From Rhodamnia argentea (taxonomy: Eukaryota > Streptophyta > Magnoliopsida > Myrtales > Myrtaceae), in assembly GCF_020921035.1 (NCBI RefSeq), contig NC_063153.1, positions 17,608,001-17,672,000 of the forward strand: 64,000 bases of DNA, read 5' to 3'. Under the pieces are notes generated by a model. It searched no databases and was not told the DNA's origin. It was given only the letters and a program-made list of their open reading frames with translations. The position numbers and the translations under genes were made by a program. Positions 33,424 through 46,947 of the stretch are shown here, one piece after another; the first letter of the stretch is position 1, and every line of letters begins with the position of its first letter.

Positions 33424-35415
33424 ACTGTACAATGTAACAGCAATATCTGAGGTACTCACGTCCAACTTCTGCTTGTTTGTCTTTTTTTCTCCCCTTAGTC
33501 TGCAGCATACTTTGTAGCTATCCGAAAAGGAAATATCCTTGTCCAGTTTGGTTTTAAATGTGCTCATTTTCTGATAGTATCACTTTGTGTAACTTCCAAC
33601 TTTGCTACACTCATTTTGGAAGTTCCTGGAATTAGTTGCAATTGCGTTTTTGGATTAGTTTTACTATTCTCTCTTGGTTATTTTTGCATTCTGGTCATAG
33701 TGAAAAGCGAAAAAATAATTGGAACATCCTCGTGATATTCACCTGTTTCATTTCCGACCGATCAATATATCCAGCATTCCAAATTGCTCAGTGAGGTCAA
33801 CTTCTGCTGTTTATATTGTCAATGTGTAAAAGACATTGTTGTTCTTGCTTCACGACCCTGCTATGCCACCCAATTGGTCCTTCCCTTCTTTTCAGTTATA
33901 CATTGTCAGGTCCAGAAATTATTGCTATTAGTTCTAGCATTCTTTGACTATTTTCAGGCTTATCTTTTTCGGTCCATAAAGGGTTCATAGATTTTTTTCT
34001 TGGCTGCCTTGTTTGTCTGCTTTAAATGAACAATTATGAGCTCCTTTGCCTTCCGTCCCTTGTCAGTTCATATTGGTTTTATGTTATTCTTGTTATTTCA
34101 CTATTCAACTGTTCTTTACTGCCAAATCACGACAGTGGAATGAGGTGATGACAAGTGAAAACAGGGTCTTACAGGGAGCAACCGACTGCACTGTAGGTTG
34201 TATGGCCTGACAGGAGCTTCAAAGATAAGGAGTCAAGGGGATTGAACTTTTAAAAATTCATGCCGTATTATTAGCAAAACGCCCAAAGTGCCAGACTATC
34301 TCGTTTACATGAATCATTTGTACTGCTGATACCTTGTCCTAAGTAGTATAAGGACTTCTTAAGTCTGGACTCAATATCGTTTTCCATGTTTTTCTCAGAG
34401 GATGCTGAATTGAGACCTATTAAGAATGGGAGACATGAAAGAATAAGCTGTGGATGTATTGTGATTTGAAGTTCTCATTGTTCCTAGTTCTTAACTGTAA
34501 TTACGAAGCTCAAAGGTGGAGTCAAAGGTGAGGCTTGAAGAAACTATCAACATTTCAGCGGCGCAGTGCTCCGAATTGTTTCCTTAAAATCCCATAGATT
34601 TTGTATCAACAGTCTTAGTAGTTCGCAGAGAGCCCTCAAAGATTCGGTCAATGTCCGCCAAAGAGGGTGGACTGACTTGAATTGGTCTATATTTGAAATT
34701 GCAAATCCCTTTGGATTGTCGCTGCTCTCGTGATGACTACTGCTATTGTGCTAGTACACTGTATACTCGCATGCCGTGCGAGGGATACTGATTTGTCCCC
34801 AAGACAATTTAGCAAAATTCCAGCTGCTCTTGGCTGGGCACTTTCTCCACCCGTAGGCATCCTCAATTTTCAAAGTGGACGATTGAGTGCTGACATCACT
34901 GGCAAGATAACATAAGAGTAGAATTACGATTTATGTGCAAATGCTTTTCGGGCATGAAAGAAAGTCCCATTTTATTATCAACAGCAAATCGTTAGCACCA
35001 TAATCTTCGTTTTTAATTTCTCATCCGTAGACAATTGTCATCTCCAAAGGAATAGGAACGCTTCCTTTTCCTATCCGCCACCTATTCCTTCTAGCACTAG
35101 AAATAGCCGATTTATCAGTAGACGACGCACTTCAGTACATGCTGTAGATTCTTAGACAAAACAAAAGATCAACATTTTCCAACGCCTCTTCTATAAAATT
35201 TACGAAGTGGAAACATTTCTTCCCTACTGAACTGGCAGTGAAAAAGAAACAGACCAATTTGGAGAGCCCCAACAGGGACAAAATACGGGATACAAAGAGA
35301 AAAAGATCACAAAGATCTGCTCACAGGGCATGCTGCCCGGTATTATATCCTATCCTACCATTCACTGCCCTTAATCTAAGTTACAACAACAGAAAGCTAA
35401 AAACAAGTTCACGAC
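33424..35415. other. Convergent intergenic region between CENP-O and KAKU4
   Basis: 3' UTRs of two convergent genes plus about 1.5 kb in which I recognise no gene, RNA or transposon border. Confidence 0.5.
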
Positions 35416-38400
35416 TTAATTTTGTTTTCCCCGTCCTCTGCCCTTCCTGCTGTATCTGGGTTGCTTTCTCCCTTCTTGTTTCTCGCTCACAATGCGTCTC
35501 TTACCTGTGCCACTGTATTTTTCATGTGGTTGAGTAAGGTCCTGAGAGAATTCTTCATTCTGCATGTTAGCATTGTTTTGGGAGCCAGTGGCAACACCAT
35601 CAATCTCGCAACTCTCGTTTACATTTGGGACCTCAATAGAAGTTTCGCTGAGGAGCTCACACGTCTCCTCCGCATGGGGAGAGGGAGGAATGCTTGACCC
35701 AACAGGTTTGATCTCCTCATCGTATGACCTATGATTTTCATGTTCTGGTTCCAACCCAGTTGACAACCTAGCAAGGGAGGCATAAAATTTCAGTCATATT
35801 TACCTGATACATGCATCACCAAAAAGAAAGGTCAGGAGAGGCACACCTCGCTCCAGAAGCAGGGAAACCATTAGCATCAAATGAACCTCCAGTTTGAGCC
35901 CCTTCTGTAAACATTGCAGAGACATTAACAGGTCAAGATTTTCATCAGTCTTCATGTGGAGCGAGGAGCTAAAACTTTCAGGACAGTTCTTATTCTTCAT
36001 AAGCACAGATTTCACAAACAGGGATCACATTCCAATAGATTAAACAGATCCACACCGAACCAACAACCAGGGACTGCAAAAGAAGGGAGGCAACACTCAA
36101 ATAAAAGCACCTGAAATTCCCCAAACGACAATGGTACATCCTGATGCAGATGCAACTCAATATTTTGCACAAGTCGAGCTAAAAAGCCATATATCTTTAA
36201 AGCAATAAGATTAAAAGTCGAGCTAAAAGCCTGCCGCAAAAAAATCTTGAACAGACTGATTAATCCACTACTTTCTAACTGAGCAGTAAAGAGACTAGAC
36301 TAAACTGTCGGTTGGAACTCCTTTTCCTCCTGCAATAAAGCAGCACAAAACTAATTCTGAAGAAAGAACACTGTTAATCAAGCTCTTTGAAAATGCTTGC
36401 AATCAATATCATAGCATTGATTCCCAATAACTCCAAATTTTAAGTCGTTTAGCATCTTTTAGATTACAAAGTTTTATGCTCATTCACTATTGAAACAAAC
36501 AACAGGACATGAGATGAAGCGCATTCACAATGTGCAAACACTCTGAAAGATAGTTGCAATTTAGTTGGAAGCAAAATGCTTGACAATAATCCCCATAAAG
36601 ATGCAGAATTGATTCTGCTGCACATAGACAACCTCAAGTTAACATTTGACTAAACTCCTCATGGGCAATCACAAAAAGTTCAAAGAATAAAGTAGCTCAC
36701 CCAACCAAACTTACACATAATCATTGTAGAGACCAAATGAATGGACAATTACCAGGTATACTCGTCCTCATTGAACCACCATCTTGCTGACTAAATCCAT
36801 TGACGTCCTCAGGACCATCACGAACACCAGTACAACCAGCACCACTGTGAGCAAAATTACATGCGGATAAGAATATTAAAGAGAATATGAATGAGGACTG
36901 ACTGGAAGAAGAGATCCTCCTCAAACACATATAGTTAAGTGATGACAATCTAACTTCTCATCAGTTAAAAGTACCTGATGGAAGCTAATATAACTACAGT
37001 GCACACGAAGCTATGTACTTCATGCCTACAAACATACAAATACTTGCAAGTTGCACTGTAGCTCAACACGTGTAAGAAGACCACTTATACTAAAACTTAT
37101 TGGACCAAAGCAGGAGCAATCTACCTTATACCGAAAAAATTTACTAAGATAGTAATCCAGATGTCATTCCACAATTCTCAAATGACCCTTTGTCAATCTG
37201 TCACATTATATATCTAATAGAAAGCCTGAGCTACAGGAAGATTTTCCTACAAACAGAAGAGTATCACACAGAAAGCATCTGACATAGAAGCTTGTATGAA
37301 CAAGAGGCATGACAGAATTATGACTTCCCTACGCTCTCACAAAGTAAAATGCTCATCCGAGCAATAGGTATTCATTAAACAGAATAGTAGACAAAGGCTG
37401 CACCTTTTCAGTTTTTTCTGCTAAAAAATTTGTCCACACAGTAATTGATGCACATTAAACTATTCAAAATTGAAGTAACATGAATAAAGTGGCAATCGGA
37501 GATGTAGAGAGGCTAAAAGTAAAATGTTGAGACTACCACCAAACAACAAGAGATTACCTATGTAGAACAGTCTCAGTATTTCTTGAGCCATCCTGCAAAC
37601 CTACATTACCAACTCTTTTCAGTTAATACCAATTGAGGGTTATGTACACATATACTTACTTGACTACTAAAATTTTAAAAGAGTACAGAAAAGAAAAGGC
37701 CACATGATAGCTGCAGATGCAAACAAACCACGGTTCTCATAAAAAATGCTGAAAAGATATATGCAATCAGGCACACTGCAATAGCATGAATCTAGCATAA
37801 TGATATAGACACAAGTGGACGAGATTTAAGACAGAACCTCCTTTTCCTTCAGTCGTGACCAGATCTCCTTCCAAATCCTTAAAAGCATCATGTAAGCAAA
37901 ACATCCAAAATGCAGTAAGTCACTTTGCACCATTAAAAAGATACATATATTAAGCAACTTATGTTGCACACAATTTAGGAAAACGAAAAACTCTTTATTC
38001 CTCACACACAGCCCCAAAGTACCTTAATCTGTTCAGAAGTCAAAACAGGTGGAGAAGGTGACACTCTCTCTTGCAGATCATCTTGTGCTGTTCCTGAGAT
38101 TGAAGTAGAAACCGATACCATAAAATGGTCTCTATTTGGATAAATATAATAGAAATGCTTGATGTTCACAAGCCCTTATACCTGATGGCTGACACGCAGC
38201 TTGTGGGTCAGGCAGGTCCGAAGATGCATCTACCAATAATGCAGAGCCAGGCATTCTCTCTCCCTGGACAGCTGCTAGGTTACTGTCCATAAATGAGCTA
38301 CGACTACTTTCTTGTCCAGCTCCAGACCAATCGATTTTAGCCATGGATGATCCCCTCAGAATGGTTCCAGAGCCAACTTTTTTGGAAGATGAAGCCCTTA

Positions 38401-41400
38401 GCAATTCTTCTGTTGCCTTTGATCGCACCTTCCTTATTTCCTCGGAAATGTTCCACGATCCACTGATAGGTGAATCCCTTTTCAGCTGCATTCAAGTTGG
38501 GAAAAAAAGAAAAACAGTGTCAGTGATAAGAATGCAGTCAAGAAAAGTATATCCATATCACACCACTGTGCAGAAAAAGAAGAAGAGCTTTTTCACATAT
38601 TTATAAGCCCTTTTCACACATATACGTGACGAATTAAATCCAAGTTGCCTCCTCTGTAAGAAACTGAAAACTGAGTATAAACCAACAAAAGTGATAGAGC
38701 GTTATATCTTTAATTAGTTTCAATTATTGATGCTTTGATGGATACTAACTGTTGTAATAACTGAAACTTTAATAAAATGGTGGTGCGCGCCATTTTAAGG
38801 TGAACTAATAATACTTGCTTCTTCTTCCACTACATGTCCCAAAATTAATTGACGCGATTTGAAAAGTTAAAAGAGAGTAAACCATTAGATAAATCCTATC
38901 TCCACTATTTAAAAAGATTAAAACAGTTCAAAAGAGCTCTATCAATATATTCGCCATCCAGTATTCACCAGTCCATTTTTGAAGCAATTCTCACACGCAT
39001 TCCTCATAATAAGGCCTAATACACTACTTAACAATGTTAACAATGAACATACAGCAAACTGAAAAAAAATTGCCCCAGGAGACAGATCCCTAACCTGAAC
39101 CTTTGATGGGGATGAGGAATTTCCACCAATTGAAAACAGTGTATCTTCCTTGGAAAACGGCATCCTCACTGGTGAGGCACATCTTTGCCCAGCAGTATTT
39201 AAGCATGGAGAGGCCCATGGAGGACGTGCACTCATATATGACTTGGCTACATCCACCGGTGAGCCAGTTTCACCTTCAATAACCTGGACCAAAAGACAAA
39301 TTTCAGATGCAACACCCCATTCAAGTTGCCAGTTTCACCTTCAATAACCTGGACCAAAAGACAAATTTCAGATGCAACACCCCATTCAAGTTGCATGACA
39401 AACAGCTGAGAACATAAAAAAGTGGTTAAGAATATAGTGGCACATGAGAATGATATTTGTAACTGACAAGATACATACACTGGCCCATGAGAATGATATT
39501 GTAGACAACAAGAATGACATACAGTGGCACATGAGAATGACATCATTGATAACAAGAATGTCACGATTCAAGGACACCAGAGTGAACTCATTTATATGCT
39601 TATTTCCTTGTTCCAGTGTAGACAACAAGAATGACATACAGTGGCACATGAGAATGACATCGTTGATAACAAGAATGTCACGATTCAAGGACACCAGAGT
39701 GAACTCATTTATATGCTTATTTCCTTGTTCCAGTGTAGGATCTCATTGAGAATTCAAATCCCATGAATGGCAATTTCAATGAAACTCTAATGAGGATCAG
39801 TCTTTCTGCTGTGTGTTAATAAGGAAGAAGTCCACCCTAGAAGGCATAAAACAAGGGCACGCCATGATGGGCATTAACCAGCACTTCACTAGGGCTTAGG
39901 GGAAAAGACGCAATTAGAGAAGTGAAATCGTCTAGTGAAAAGAACTTCTGCTAGATAAACGGTAGAGACTAGAAACTCATTCTTAAGAGGGAGAAATAAA
40001 GAGAAGAAAATACTTCGACCAAAAATGAAACCACATGGTTCAAGCACAACCATGCGGATGATATCTTGCTGCATGAATCCACAAACATCATATGATGTCA
40101 AGCATAGTTGCAAGAATAAAGACAAATGAATTCACCTAATCATCATTGAGGGGGAAGAAAATTGCCTCCATTGTCAGAAAACATTAGTATTTTCTTTACG
40201 AAACAGAAAACCTCAGTATTGGAAGATATTATTTCTGAAAGAAAAAGAATTTCACACTAACATGTGGTGACCAACTGGTGTTTACAATGGGGGTTGCATT
40301 ATCCAGATCCAACTCTAAATTTGATCCCAATTTCCTCTCCTGCAACCATTTCTTTGCTTCCACGACAGCTGTACTGCATAGATGAGGCATGTCTACATCT
40401 GAAACCAAAAAAAAATCAAACTGCATGTTTCCACCAGGTTATCAACCATTCGCCCGTTGGGTCTCCAAACATCCTAAAAGGCAGTACCTCCATGGTTTGC
40501 TCCGTCATGAACTTCACTCATCCACCCACCCTCTCCATCTAAGCTGATGGGAGCTTCCACAACTCTAGATTTGATGATGCTAGTTAATCTGTCATGTTCT
40601 TCCCTGTAAAAGAATCATTAATCTCAGTATTGGATAAACCATACATAGCATGAAGAACAATTTATTTTGAATAAATCAAAACATTACTGGAAAGTTCAAA
40701 AGCGGTTAAAACCTAAAAGCCTAGGAATATCTAATAGATCTAATCACTAGTCTGCCCAAGGAATATGGGACAAATGGAAAATGTGTTTATACTTCCTCAT
40801 TGAAAAGATCAAATTTCTTTTCTTTATTTTGATGAATGAAGAAATTTAATTAAAAACACTAGCAAGATGGCACTGCCCTTTGTATGTGGCCTCTAGCCTC
40901 TAAAGAACTGATTAAATTATTTGCCCAACATTTTTTTTTTTTTGGCTCAAACCCACAAACTTATAAGCACACTACAGGCTACAACATGGTGAGAGCGGGC
41001 TCAGAAACTGGACAATGAGGCGCATAAGCATGAACTACATTGATACCATTTCATTGTACACAAATAAAAAATAAAAATAATTCATTTAGTGAGCTAATTA
41101 AAAAAAACACTCCAAGAAGAACCTGAACTTAATGGAATTCACACGCATGCTAGATGGTATTGGCCCATCATTAGTCCCAGCATTTGGTGCTGAGGAGATC
41201 AATTTAAATGAAAAAGGAATTGTATCTGGAAGTATTACCCAGGAAGAAATATGGAGAGAAGAGTAAAACCTCTGTGAAATGGATGCAACACACTATATCC
41301 TAGACTTCAAACATCCACAAAAAACAAATCCTTCAATTACCGAGAAAAATTCTCCTGCAAAATTAACTTCTCAATTAGGTACTTTGCTCCAATCTTTCCC

Positions 41401-43491
41401 GCATTAATCGGGGCCTCCTTCCCTGGTTCTATCATTTCTGATGACAGATTCTCCTAAAGAAAGCAACAATCAGTATTAATCCCACTCTTGCACAATGGTT
41501 CAACCATTACCAGAAAATAGAGTACTAGAAAGACGACATACGATATCAAGAATTGAGCTTGCCAATTTATTTTCAAAAATCGGACAATGTGAAAGATATA
41601 AGTGTACCTAAACCAGAGATATCAACCATGCCTAGGCAAAATGGCAAGGAAGCATTCTTAAATTCCATGAGGTTGCATAATTGTTCTTGCCACTAACTAG
41701 TGCAATCTTATGGAAGTAAAGCTCAAATGCAAGTAAAAAATAAATTGTTTGACATGCAAATGCATATGCTTTTATATCGTTAGGAAACGAGCCCATGCGA
41801 GCATATAAGTTAACAATGCCTACATGTAAGCTAGAACTTCCAGATGAAAGGATATGGACGGCACCATGTCCATGAGATAACAAGGCACTTGAACAGAACA
41901 CTAGGAAAACGATAGAATAACAGTATCAGGGAGTGTCGGACATAAGTTCTAAAACCATGCGAAATAACTATTTTTCCCCAAAACTTTTGAGATGTTAAGA
42001 GATGAGTCCACCATACTTAAGAGCTTCTAAGAAAAGTGAAGCTCAATCTAGTGGTCTTGAATGTTAGATACTTTCCTAGGTGTCACAAGCCCTATTCCCG
42101 CCCTTTCAACTTGGATTCTCATTTCAAATTGGTCCAGATTTCATCGAACCGGGTTGAACAGTTCAACCAGGTAAAACCAATTTCAACAGGCTTAACCAAG
42201 TTGAGCTCGAATTTGTGAAGGAAACAGTATAGGACCAATAAAAGCAGACGTATAAATGTTCTCTTGATGAAAAGAAATTAATATGTTGCATCAGTGTGAG
42301 CAGCAACAAGAAAAGTTTACTCTGTTGACCTGTTTGTTGCAAGCTGTTGATCTCCATTTAACAGAACAGAACCAGGACCAGGACAGTTGGCCAAAATACA
42401 ATATAACTCAGCATGTACAATACCTTTCTTGTGCCTTGAAATTGTACATCAAAATAAAGCTATAATTACCCTTCTGTTAGAATCATAGAGAACCTGCCAT
42501 TGAGATTCTATCATAAACTGTAAGATGACATTGTCAATATGATGTAGGTAATATGCTTTACCTCATGCTTCATTTACTTATGACTAAACGGGCAAATGGT
42601 AAATACAGCATCTACCTACACCAAGGTCCACATGCCCACAGGGAAAGTATACATGCAGCAGCAAAACTATATAAATAATTGTGCAAAGATCCCAAAGTTA
42701 TTCCTAATGAGATTTTTTTAAACAAAAGTTTCCAAACTGTCAAACATGCTAGGGTGAAGAAAAAAGATTGTAGTGACCTTATGCAATCCGACTACCCCAA
42801 GTGAAGAGGCACCAAGGTCATTGTCGTTAGAATCAGTACCATCATCTGCACCGAGAAAGAAATGACCCGCTTAATCAGACTTAGAGGATGTGGTACAGTA
42901 GCAGCAAGCTACCAAAGAACCAGACATACAAGCGGCGTATCCCCATAACACAAATATGTATATGCAATAGACATATATATCCAGCACATTCATCAAATTA
43001 CGAGTATAAGAGTATGCTCAACTAATACACATGCTTAAGTTTTGGGCTAGCACGAACATTTGCGCAAACAAAGAGGCCTTCCCTAATGTCCCCCATCTTT
43101 TTTGCGCAGAATTCAATCCTCGTAAATCGTAAAAGAATCAATTCAATAATCCCTTCCCCCAAAGCTGTCACAAACACAAAGACCGTCCCCATTCGAAGAA
43201 AAGAGACATACCAGAACCGGAGGCATCGCCGGAGGAAGAAGAAGAGGAGGAAGAGGAAGAGGAAGAGGCGGGGCCGAAGACGGAGAAGAGAACTTTGCCG
43301 GCGCCGGAGGCGATGAGGCGAGTGGGGGAGAGGATGAGCTTGGAGAGCCAATTAGGGTTTGGAGGGGGGGAGTCGGGGTCGGGGGCGGGGGCGGGGGCGG
43401 GGCGGTCGTAGGGAGTGCCGGGACGGCGGAACCGCCGGGGGCGGAGCATCTTGCCGCCGGATCCGCCGCGAGATCTGGGGATGGAGGCCAT
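35416..43491 (-). CDS. KAKU4: KAKU4-like nuclear envelope protein (13 exons, 620 aa)
   Basis: Plant nuclear-lamina component that shapes nuclei together with CRWN proteins; it shares its N-terminal motif with nucleoporin NUP1/NUP136. Exons (minus order): 43491-43212, 42845-42778, 41453-41341, 40603-40488, 40398-40262, 39283-39095, 38485-38182, 38093-38023, 37877-37838, 37600-37558, 36844-36753, 35904-35847, 35767-35416; 1863 nt in one frame. The N-terminus has SGGKMLRPRR, TPYDRP and NWLSKLILSPTRLIASGAGK, then a run of 12 serines. The middle has YLIEKLILQENFSREEHDRL and IIKSRVVE, the KAKU4/NUP1 hallmark. SAARPPWASP-like repeat text and a phospho-rich linker follow. The C-terminus is very basic (GRKQPRYSRKGRGRGKQN). 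The ATG is 821 bp from the divergent REIL start. Confidence 0.9.
39266..39395. repeat. 65-bp tandem duplication across a KAKU4 splice acceptor
   Basis: Copies 39266-39330 and 39331-39395 are almost identical (last base differs). Each contains the polypyrimidine tract, CAG acceptor and first 18 nt of the exon that ends at 39095. Using the proximal acceptor (exon start 39283) keeps the frame for 63 codons. Using the distal copy would add 65 nt and shift the frame. Confidence 0.93.
39501..39734. repeat. 117-bp tandem repeat in a KAKU4 intron (2 copies)
   Basis: Copies start GTAGACAACAAGAATGAC at 39501 and 39618 and are nearly identical. Degenerate shorter copies of the CAGTGGCACATGAGAATGA part lie just before, at about 39436-39500. 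The repeat is intronic, 200 bp upstream of the duplicated acceptor. Confidence 0.93.
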
Positions 43492-44311
43492 GTCCGAGAG
43501 AAGGTCGCCGGGGGGCTTCAAGTGGGCGTGCGCTCTCCCTCCTCCTCCTCCTCCTCTTTCGTCAGAGTGTTTTGTGTGTGGGGGGGCGTGTGTGGGAGAG
43601 AGGGAAACGGGGAAATGGTCGGTACGCTTCTTCTGGTGCTTGCCACACGTTCACGATTTTGTAGCGGTTTAACTGAAATTCGATTCTCGATTTGGAGCCC
43701 CTCCCTTGCAATTCAATTCGATTCAATTCAATGCAGAACCAACATTCACCATATGTCGTCCGAAAACATAAATTAAACCTGTCATAATTTGAACAGTTAA
43801 TTTTTGTATTATTATTATTATCCCATCAGAATTGAAAGTTGATCGTGGAATTATTGACATTCGAGGATTTAGCATTCGCTTGTTAACGTTAAACACAACC
43901 CTCTAATTTGTGCCTTGTCCTGTAGATCCAACCCATGTACTAATAGCCGCGATCGGTACTAAGTTTGGTGTACAATTTTAGTTTGTAAGGTAATGTGTTG
44001 GATTATTTAGTAGGCGTTGGGATTGGGACATGATCTATCAATCTTTTAGGACGCTCGAAATGGGCTCAGTAGCTAGCGGCCCGCCCGGGAAGGAAGATGA
44101 TAAATGGGCCGGAGCACGTCATGCGGTGCGTAGTGCGCCAATCATCGCCGCCGTCACCGACTACCATCCGCCGTCGTTTCGCTCCCCCTTCCCCCCGACA
44201 AACCCTATGTACAAGAAGCGGTAGAGAGAGAGAAAGAGAGGGAGGGAGATAGAGGGTCTCTCTAGGGTTTGAAAATCTGTTTCTTTGGCGAGCCGGCCTT
44301 CGCAGTGGAAA
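43492..44311. promoter_or_regulatory. Bidirectional promoter region, KAKU4 (-) and REIL (+)
   Basis: 820 bp between two divergent start codons. On the REIL side there is a site II-type TGGGCC at 44105-44110, a telo-box AAACCCTA at 44200-44207 and its reverse, TAGGGTTT, at 44263-44270, with a GA-rich leader between them. The combination of telo-box and site II is typical of plant ribosomal-protein and ribosome-biogenesis promoters, which fits REIL. The motifs are seen directly; their function is inferred. Confidence 0.6.
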
Positions 44312-46947
44312 ATGCCGGGCCTGACCTGCAACGCCTGTAACAAGGAATTCCAAGACGATGCCGAGCAAAAGCTCCATTATAAGTCCGAGTGGCATCGCTA
44401 CAATCTCAAACGCAAGGTCCATCTCTCTCTCTCTCTCTCTCTCTCTACCCATCTTCGATTCCGCCATCCTTATGTTGTTATTGAGCATAACGGTGTCTTC
44501 TTGATTTCAGCTAAAGCAGCGTGCTTTAGCTCAAGTCTTCGTCATCTGTCTTGACGCCTTTTTGTTCGAAAGAATGACACCCTGTATCTGATACCTTTTT
44601 GGTGTCTTCGGGTTTGAGTTTCTTTCTTCAACCCAACGTGCTGATTTGTATTGTTTGGAACAGATGACAGGGGCGTCTGTTTCTTTTGGGTATCTTATGT
44701 GATTAAATTTCGTTCTTGAGCAGTATCCTTTATTTGATTTGAATATTGATAGCCGCATGGGAAATTGGGTCAGTGATCCCCCTGTTCGTTAGCTGAATTC
44801 TGTTTCTTTTGTGTGAAGAACGATGACATCTAGCCTGACATTTGCTCCTCTAGGCTTAAGTAGTATATTGTTGAGCCACTTGTATATGCCATTCTTTGCG
44901 TTCTGTTTGTGCGAACGAGAGAGAAGTTTCTAGCATCTCATTCTTTTAAGTACCGACCTCAGCAGCTTTGGTGCATGGCCAATGGGATTGATTTCTCCAT
45001 TGCCATTTCCTGCTGGGCTGTAGTTTGCCCTGTGTCCAATAATGTGTTGGTGGCATTTTCTTTCGCTTATCTTTACCAAAGTTTTGGATCATTGATCTTT
45101 ATGGGTATTAGCCCAGTTTTGCAAACAGAGAAAGCTAAAGCTTCATTGGAAGCTTTGAACTGGTGCTTCCTTAGTGTATGTGATGTCTGACTTATCACAG
45201 ATCTCATGATACTTGTGATTCTATACCATCTTGCAAGTCCGTACTATTACCAGTTAGATTTTTTTTTCAAATCATATAAGTTGAGGTTGAAACTCGTGAC
45301 ATTCTCTTACTACCAGCATATGAATAGATTGGAATCAAAACACAACCTGATGTGTTGAATTTGTCAGGTTGCTGGTGTTCCGGGAGTGACGGAGGCTTTA
45401 TTTTTGGCTAGACAAGCTTCACTGGCACAAGAAAAAGATAAGTCTAGTCAGACTCCGATGCTCTATAGTTGTCGCATTTGTGGCAAAGGATATAGAAGTG
45501 ATAAAGCACACGCTCAACATCTGCAGTCGCGAAGTCATATCCTGAGGGCTTCGCAAGGGGTGAACCTTGAACATGGGGAAAAGACAATTATTAGACCACT
45601 ACCACCTCGTGTTCAGAACAGGCCTACTTCACAAAAGGAGTCGGACATTGCAGAAAGCGAAGATAGTGAAGATGAGTGGGAAGAAGTGGATTCAGAGGAT
45701 GACTTGGTTGGCGAAGCTGCAAACTCTTTGAGTGAACTGAATGTAAATAAGCTGCCCACTGACCATGGTATGGAAGATGATGCCGATGGCGAAGATTTCT
45801 GTGAAGTGGATCCATCATGCTGCTTTATGTGTGATCTCGAGCATGATAGCATAGAATTGTGTATGGTTCACATGCACAAGCAGCATGGGTTCTTCATCCC
45901 TGATGTTGAGTATTTGAAGGATCCAGAGGGACTTCTTACATACCTCGGCCTTAAGGTATGATCTGCAAAATTGTTCAAAAGCATGCTGCTCCAAGAAGTT
46001 TTGTTTCTCGAGTTTTTTTAAATTTTTTGGCTCATTTCTTATGTTATTTTCTTTTTCACCTTTCTACAGGTGAGAAGGGATTTAATGTGTTTGTACTGTA
46101 ATGAGAGGTGTCATCCCTTCAGCAGCTTAGAGGCAGTTAGGAAACACATGACAGCAAAAAGTCATTGCAAAGTTCACTTTGGAAATGGTGATGATGATGA
46201 GGAAGCAGAGTTAGAAGAGTTCTACGATTATAGCAGCAGGTTGGATTCCCGCCATTGATCTCTACTTCTATGTTATCTGTTGACAGTCAATCACCTTTTT
46301 GGAGAGGTTCCTTGACTTATTATAGTGAAAGGAAAGCATTTTGTAAATGATTATGTTATGATAATTTCCGAATCTCACCGTTAATCTGTCTGTTTCTGTT
46401 GTATTTCCTCTCTATCTGCAGCTATGTGGATGAGGATGGGAAACAACTGGTTGCCTCAGGTGATGTGGGAAATTCTGCGGAACTTGGAAGTGGTGGATCT
46501 GAACTAGTCATTACCAGAAGATCAGACGCAGGAGTTTCAACCAAAGCGCTTGGCTCACGGGAATATTTGCGATACTACCGCCAGAAACCCCGTCCATCGA
46601 CTGGGCATAATGCCGCAATCACTGCTGCACTGGCCTCGAGGTTTATCCCAACCCAGCTGTCCATTCTGTCTCTACCAAACATGCACGCTCTCGATACTTG
46701 CCTTATAAATGCTTGATGTTGGCAGAGAAGCAAGAAATATTTTCATATATGGACTCATGTTGGTATGCTATCCCTGATGTTCAGGTACAAGAGTATGGGA
46801 TTAACTACAACCGTACAGTCGAGAGAACACATGGTCAGGCTGAAGGTGATGAGAGAGATGAATCGATCAGGAGTGGAGGCGATGCGCACCAAAATTGGGA
46901 TGAAGAGTAATGTCATTAGAAATCTGCCGAAAAATGTTCCGCATTAG
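44312..46947 (+). CDS. REIL1/2: Cytoplasmic 60S biogenesis factor REIL (REI1 homologue), 5 exons, 414 aa
   Basis: C2H2 zinc-finger protein homologous to yeast Rei1, which completes 60S subunit maturation in the cytosol. In Arabidopsis REIL1 and REIL2 act in leaf development and cold growth. Exons: 44312-44416, 45368-45955, 46070-46239, 46422-46640, 46785-46947 (1245 nt). Finger 1 is LTCNACNKEFQDD with H22 and H28-type ligands in the first exon. Finger 2 is YSCRICGKGYRSDKAHAQHL. A long acidic linker (SEDSEDEWEEVDSEDD) follows, then the paired fingers CCFMCDLEHDS...HMHKQHGFF and LMCLYCNERCHPFSSLEAVR. The C-terminus has STGHNAAITAALASRYKSMG and MREMNRSGVEAMRTKIGMKS, as in the family. ATG 44312 gives the family's MPGLTCN start. 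Intron 1 (951 bp) begins with a CT microsatellite. Confidence 0.94.
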
